Shown: positions 6,152 to 8,518 of the stretch, piece by piece
Layout of the letters: every line of letters starts with the position of its first letter
Position numbering within the stretch: position 1 is the first letter of the stretch
DNA from: Chloroflexi bacterium UBA4733
GTDB taxonomy: Bacteria; Chloroflexota; UBA4733
DNA: 8,518 nucleotides
Assembly (NCBI GenBank): GCA_002404055.1
Contig: DHIZ01000323.1
Coordinates: 1-8,518 of the forward strand
Direction of reading: 5' to 3'
The notes under the pieces: model-generated
The model's input: only the letters and a program-made list of their open reading frames with translations
What the model was told of the DNA's origin: nothing
Databases searched by the model: none
Translations under genes and position numbers: made by a program

Positions 6152-6194
6152 GGCCGTGTCCGCGCCCCGAGATCGCGCTGCCCGCGAGACGGCC
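6152..6194. repeat. Imperfect inverted repeat downstream of the binding-protein gene
   Basis: GGCCGT (6152-6157) pairs with ACGGCC (6189-6194), and inside it CGCG (6161-6164) pairs with CGCG (6183-6186). It begins 12 bases after the binding-protein stop. This could be a transcript-end or mRNA-stabilising stem; there is no T-run. Confidence 0.3.
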
Positions 6195-6206
6195 GATCAG
6201 CGTCGG

Positions 6207-7691
6207 CTAGCCTTTCGCCAGCACCTGGTCGCCGACCTGCTGCAACTGGGCCAGGGCGGTGCTCACGTCGGCCTTGCCGGCGCCGATGTCGCTCCAGATG
6301 GACTTGGTGGCGGCGCTCAGATCGGCATAGTCCCACCAGGGGTACTGGCCACTCGTATCGGCCACGGTCTCGATGCCGTCCAACTGCGGGTACTCCCGCA
6401 GCACCGCTTTCCAGGCGGCGCTCTGGTAGAAGGCTTTGCGCGCCGCCGCGCGCTTCATCACGCCAGCGAAGTACTGCTCGAGCGTGGCTTCGGCGTTGAC
6501 GAAGCTCAGCCATTGCCAGGCGACCTCCTTGTGCGGGCTGCCGCCGTTGACGGACCACTGGTTGGTCCAGGTCTGGCTGGAGGGGTGCTGGCCGAGCGGT
6601 CCCTGAGGAATCGGCGCGTAGCCCCAATGCAGCTTCGGGTTCTTGTCCAGGTGATAGCCGGTCGTCCAGGAACCATCGACGATCATGGCGTAGCCTTCGT
6701 TGTCCAGCGAGGCGTCCTTCGCCGACGCCGCCAACTGGTAGTTGTTCTTCAAGCCGAGGACGTATTGCAGGGCGCCCTGCCCGTGCTGGTCGCTCAGCGG
6801 CAGGTGCGTGTAGGTGGCGTCGTAGATCTGTCCGCCGTTGGCGTACAGCCAGGGCGCGAAGCTGTCGAAGCTGCCCCAGCCGGTGGGCTGGAAGCCGCCG
6901 CGCGTCACCTGCCCGCCTTGCGTCTTCGTCAGCTTCTGCGCCGCCGCGAGGAAGTCGTTGAAGGTCCAGTGCCAGGTGAAGTTGCGAGACGGGTCCAGCC
7001 CGACTTCGTGGAAGTCGTCAATGTTGTAGGCGATCACGTTGGTGGCCGGCCCGTCGTAGGGGATGCCGTAGTGCTTGCCCTGGTAGGTGTTGTAGAAAAG
7101 GCCGGTGTCGACGAAGTTGGCGAGCGCCATGTCCGGCGTCCTGGCGATGTACGGGTCCAGCGGTTCCATCAGGCGCTGGACCATCAGGTCGTGGATGAAG
7201 GCGACGGAGACCTGGGAGGTGTCGTGCGGCGTGCCGCTGGCGGTGTTGGTGATCCACTTCTCCCGCACCCCGCTGGTGCCGCTGGAGACAAAGACGTAGT
7301 TGATGGTCACGTCGGGGTGCTGCGCCTCGAAGTCCTTCTTGATGCCGTTGAAGTAGTTCGTGAGCACCGGCGTGGTCGGCCCCCACCAGTCGATGTGCTC
7401 CAGCGTGATCTTCTGGCCTGGCGTCGCCACGGCGCTCTGCGTCGCCACGGCGCTCTGCGTCGCCACCGACGTCGTCGTAGTGGGCGCCACGGCCTTGCTC
7501 ACCGTCGTGGCCGCCTTGGCGGAGGTCGGCGCGATGGCGCTCGTCACGCTCCTGGCGCTGGGCGCCTGCGCTGTCGTGGCGCCGCAGGCGGCGAGCAAGG
7601 CGACGACCGCACCTGAAGAGAAAGTGCCGATCAAGCGGCGGCGGCTGAACAGGAGGTTGCCATCCCGAACCTTGAGTGGACCGTCAGACAT
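6207..7691 (-). CDS. ABC transporter sugar-type solute-binding lipoprotein (family 1)
   Basis: An extracytoplasmic receptor that would pass a carbohydrate or similar solute to an ABC importer. The N-terminus has a twin-arginine-like stretch SRRRLIG (16-22), a hydrophobic core and lipobox LAAC with lipidated cysteine C36, followed by an Ala/Ser/Thr linker to about residue 93. The mature domain shows family-1 features: an early strand ITLEHIDWWG, then FNGIKKDFEAQHPDVTINYV (114-133), YQGKHYGIPYDG, AMIVDGSWTTGYH near the middle and GGSPHKEVAWQWLSFV near the end. Its many aromatic residues (WW, WHW, WWDY) fit sugar stacking. The 494-residue length is slightly long for the family because of the linker. 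The start ATG has AAGGAG five bases upstream. Stop is TAG. No permease or ATPase gene follows; downstream is the relic of a related gene. The ligand is unknown. Confidence 0.9.
   Translation of the reverse strand: MSDGPLKVRDGNLLFSRRRLIGTFSSGAVVALLAACGATTAQAPSARSVTSAIAPTSAKAATTVSKAVAPTTTTSVATQSAVATQSAVATPGQKITLEHIDWWGPTTPVLTNYFNGIKKDFEAQHPDVTINYVFVSSGTSGVREKWITNTASGTPHDTSQVSVAFIHDLMVQRLMEPLDPYIARTPDMALANFVDTGLFYNTYQGKHYGIPYDGPATNVIAYNIDDFHEVGLDPSRNFTWHWTFNDFLAAAQKLTKTQGGQVTRGGFQPTGWGSFDSFAPWLYANGGQIYDATYTHLPLSDQHGQGALQYVLGLKNNYQLAASAKDASLDNEGYAMIVDGSWTTGYHLDKNPKLHWGYAPIPQGPLGQHPSSQTWTNQWSVNGGSPHKEVAWQWLSFVNAEATLEQYFAGVMKRAAARKAFYQSAAWKAVLREYPQLDGIETVADTSGQYPWWDYADLSAATKSIWSDIGAGKADVSTALAQLQQVGDQVLAKG
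7423..7466. repeat. 18-bp tandem repeat in the lipoprotein linker
   Basis: The unit GTCGCCACGGCGCTCTGC occurs twice with no differences (7423-7440, 7441-7458), plus the first eight bases of a third copy. In the protein this gives ATQSAV twice within the Ser/Thr/Ala linker (about residues 77-92). The identity of the two copies points to recent slippage duplication in a length-tolerant spacer. Confidence 0.85.
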
Positions 7692-7748
7692 GATTTCTCC
7701 TTACGGACGCCTTGAACCACGACAGCACAGGATGCTGAGCGCTACGTC

Positions 7749-7778
7749 ATAATAGATCGCGGCAAGCAGCCTGGACAA
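7749..7778 (-). promoter_or_regulatory. Candidate promoter of the left binding-protein gene (TTGTCC-N18-TATTAT)
   Basis: On the minus strand TTGTCC (complement of 7773-7778) and TATTAT (complement of 7749-7754, five of six to consensus) are 18 bases apart. The -10 lies 57 bases upstream of the ATG at 7691, leaving a leader of about 50 bases that includes AAGGAG. Confidence 0.5.
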
Positions 7779-7876
7779 TGGACTGCCACAGCATGTTTTT
7801 GCACTTTTTCGACATAGACCTTGGCCCTTCAGGTCGACTCGGCATCACCCTGCTGGACTGCCAGTCGTTATTGGCC

Positions 7877-7889
7877 AAGTCGTCGACTT
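7877..7889. promoter_or_regulatory. 13-bp palindrome AAGTCG-T-CGACTT, candidate operator
   Basis: A perfect dyad, AAGTCG (7877-7882) and CGACTT (7884-7889) around one base, lies between the two divergent promoters. The size and symmetry suit a dimeric repressor such as a LacI- or GntR-type protein, but no such regulator is encoded in the window. Confidence 0.35.
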
Positions 7890-8049
7890 TCACTCAAATG
7901 TTCCAAATCTGCTCAACAACAACGCAAGCGCAGAAGGCGAGACCGAATCGGGAAAAACATGCACAAAGGGCAATGGTGGCGGTTAGCGATCGCCCCAGGG
8001 CCGAACAACGCGACGTGCCGGTACGCCCAATGTCAGTTCTTCCAGAATC

Positions 8050-8078
8050 TTGACTAACCTTCCGCCCGGTTGTACACT
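8050..8078 (+). promoter_or_regulatory. Candidate promoter of the right lipoprotein gene (TTGACT-N17-TACACT)
   Basis: TTGACT (8050-8055, five of six) and TACACT (8073-8078, four of six) are separated by exactly 17 bases, the best sigma-70-like promoter in the window. It would give a leader of about 127 bases before the ATG at 8212. Confidence 0.6.
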
Positions 8079-8139
8079 CGTGATGCGTCGTTGCAGCCCT
8101 GGCGCGCCTTCCGTGTTGGGATAACGGAGAACCAGAAAC

Positions 8140-8152
8140 GCGCCATCGGCGC
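8140..8152 (+). repeat. Small hairpin in the leader of the right lipoprotein gene
   Basis: GCGCC (8140-8144) and GGCGC (8148-8152) form a 5-bp stem with a 3-base loop in the middle of the predicted untranslated leader. No riboswitch family is recognisable from the surrounding sequence. Confidence 0.3.
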
Positions 8153-8211
8153 TTGTTTGGAGCAGTGCAGCCCCTTTTTGCAGTCAGTCAGCTATAAGGG
8201 AGTGACTATCA

Positions 8212-8518
8212 ATGGCATTCAGTTCTCAAGTCCGCGGGCGCCTTTCTCGCCGACGAGCGTTGACGGCGATCATCCTACCGGCCGGCGCACTTGCCCTCCT
8301 CAGCGCATGTGGTGGGACCGCGGTAGGCACGACAACCGACTCGGCTTCGTCGGCGCAGGTGGCAGCCACCGCTCCTGCAGCAACTACTGCAGCCGTGGCG
8401 ACGACACGTTCCGCCACGCAGGCGACGAGTAGTTCCGCCACGTCCGCCGTACGTGCACCGGCGACAACCTCGGTAACGAGCGCCACCAGGACAGCGGCTC
8501 CTGCTGCCACCGTCTCCA
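8212..8518 (+). CDS. Exported lipoprotein, probable ABC solute-binding protein, N-terminal part
   Basis: The frame from ATG 8212-8214 stays open for 102 codons to the right edge. AAGGGAG lies nine bases upstream, and the promoter at 8050-8078 points at it. The N-terminus has a twin-arginine-like LSRRRALT (11-18), a hydrophobic stretch and lipobox LSAC with cysteine C33, then a Thr/Ser/Ala linker of at least 69 residues. This architecture is the same as in the divergent binding protein at 6207-7691 (SRRRLIG, LAAC, long linker), so a second family-1 solute-binding protein is the best guess. The ligand-binding domain lies outside the window, so another surface lipoprotein cannot be excluded. Export and lipidation are read from the sequence; the transport role is inference. 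Confidence 0.8.
   Translation, partial: MAFSSQVRGRLSRRRALTAIILPAGALALLSACGGTAVGTTTDSASSAQVAATAPAATTAAVATTRSATQATSSSATSAVRAPATTSVTSATRTAAPAATVS

Larger units (their letters stand above)
7692..8211. promoter_or_regulatory. Divergent intergenic region between two binding-protein genes
   Basis: 520 bases with no coding region I can support, visibly more AT-rich than the flanking genes. It carries a candidate promoter for each divergent lipoprotein gene (7749-7778 and 8050-8078), a central 13-bp palindrome (7877-7889) and a long leader for the right-hand gene. Short open frames exist here but lack ribosome-binding sites and family resemblance. Confidence 0.6.

Noticed and set aside
5986..6627. 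213-residue minus-strand frame over the binding-protein 3' end
   Set aside because: It is an out-of-frame shadow of the binding-protein gene, with Arg/Gly-rich translation and no recognisable features.
4989..7616. An 875-codon open frame on the plus strand
   Set aside because: It runs antisense to the clear binding-protein and PhyH genes and over the AraC 3' end in another frame. Its translation is Arg/Gly/Val-rich with no family resemblance. Long antisense frames are expected in GC-rich coding DNA.
7778..8057. Small plus-strand open frames in the divergent intergenic region
   Set aside because: There are no ribosome-binding sites, the two frames overlap each other, and the sequence covers candidate operator and promoter elements.
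8070..8432. 120-codon plus-strand frame across the right lipoprotein start
   Set aside because: It overlaps the well-supported lipoprotein frame from 8212, which has a ribosome-binding site, signal sequence and lipobox.

Overview
The window is GC-rich bacterial chromosomal DNA. A TTG-started groES, a divergent ruvB/HAD pair and exported lipoproteins with an arginine-rich (Tat-like) leader, a lipobox and a long Ser/Thr/Ala linker fit an environmental Gram-positive-like or Chloroflexota-type bacterium. That placement is inference from style, not from a marker gene.

Left part (1-2450), housekeeping: the 5' end of groES runs off the left edge on the minus strand. It is preceded by a 198-base leader with a perfect 8-bp hairpin, then by ruvB (minus). 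ruvB is divergent from a beta-phosphoglucomutase-like HAD phosphatase (plus), whose C-terminus carries an unexplained tail of about 90 residues.

Middle part (2325-5933), accessory catabolic island: a phytanoyl-CoA-dioxygenase-family (PhyH) gene is followed on the same strand by an alpha/beta-hydrolase esterase gene. The esterase frame is intact for 356 residues except for two in-frame TAG codons, so it is probably a recent pseudogene. An AraC-family regulator is transcribed divergently from the first PhyH gene and converges on a second PhyH gene, which lacks its N-terminal quarter.

Right part (5934-8518), transport and decay: immediately upstream of the truncated PhyH gene lie about 21 codons that match the C-terminus of the neighbouring sugar-type ABC solute-binding lipoprotein, stop codon included. 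This is a relic of a second binding-protein gene, joined directly to the PhyH fragment. The intact binding protein (minus) and a second binding-protein-like lipoprotein (plus, cut by the right edge) are divergent across 520 bases with good promoter-like elements for both. No permease or ATPase gene is visible.

Together the accessory genes suggest sensing (AraC), uptake (binding proteins), ester cleavage (esterase) and 2-oxoglutarate-dependent hydroxylation (PhyH) of an unknown small organic or carbohydrate-derived substrate. The locus is visibly eroding: one gene has stop codons, one is truncated and one is a relic. I see no tRNA, rRNA, CRISPR array, insertion sequence or phage gene. The most notable points are the doubly interrupted esterase, the relic/PhyH junction and the groES start hidden at the left edge.
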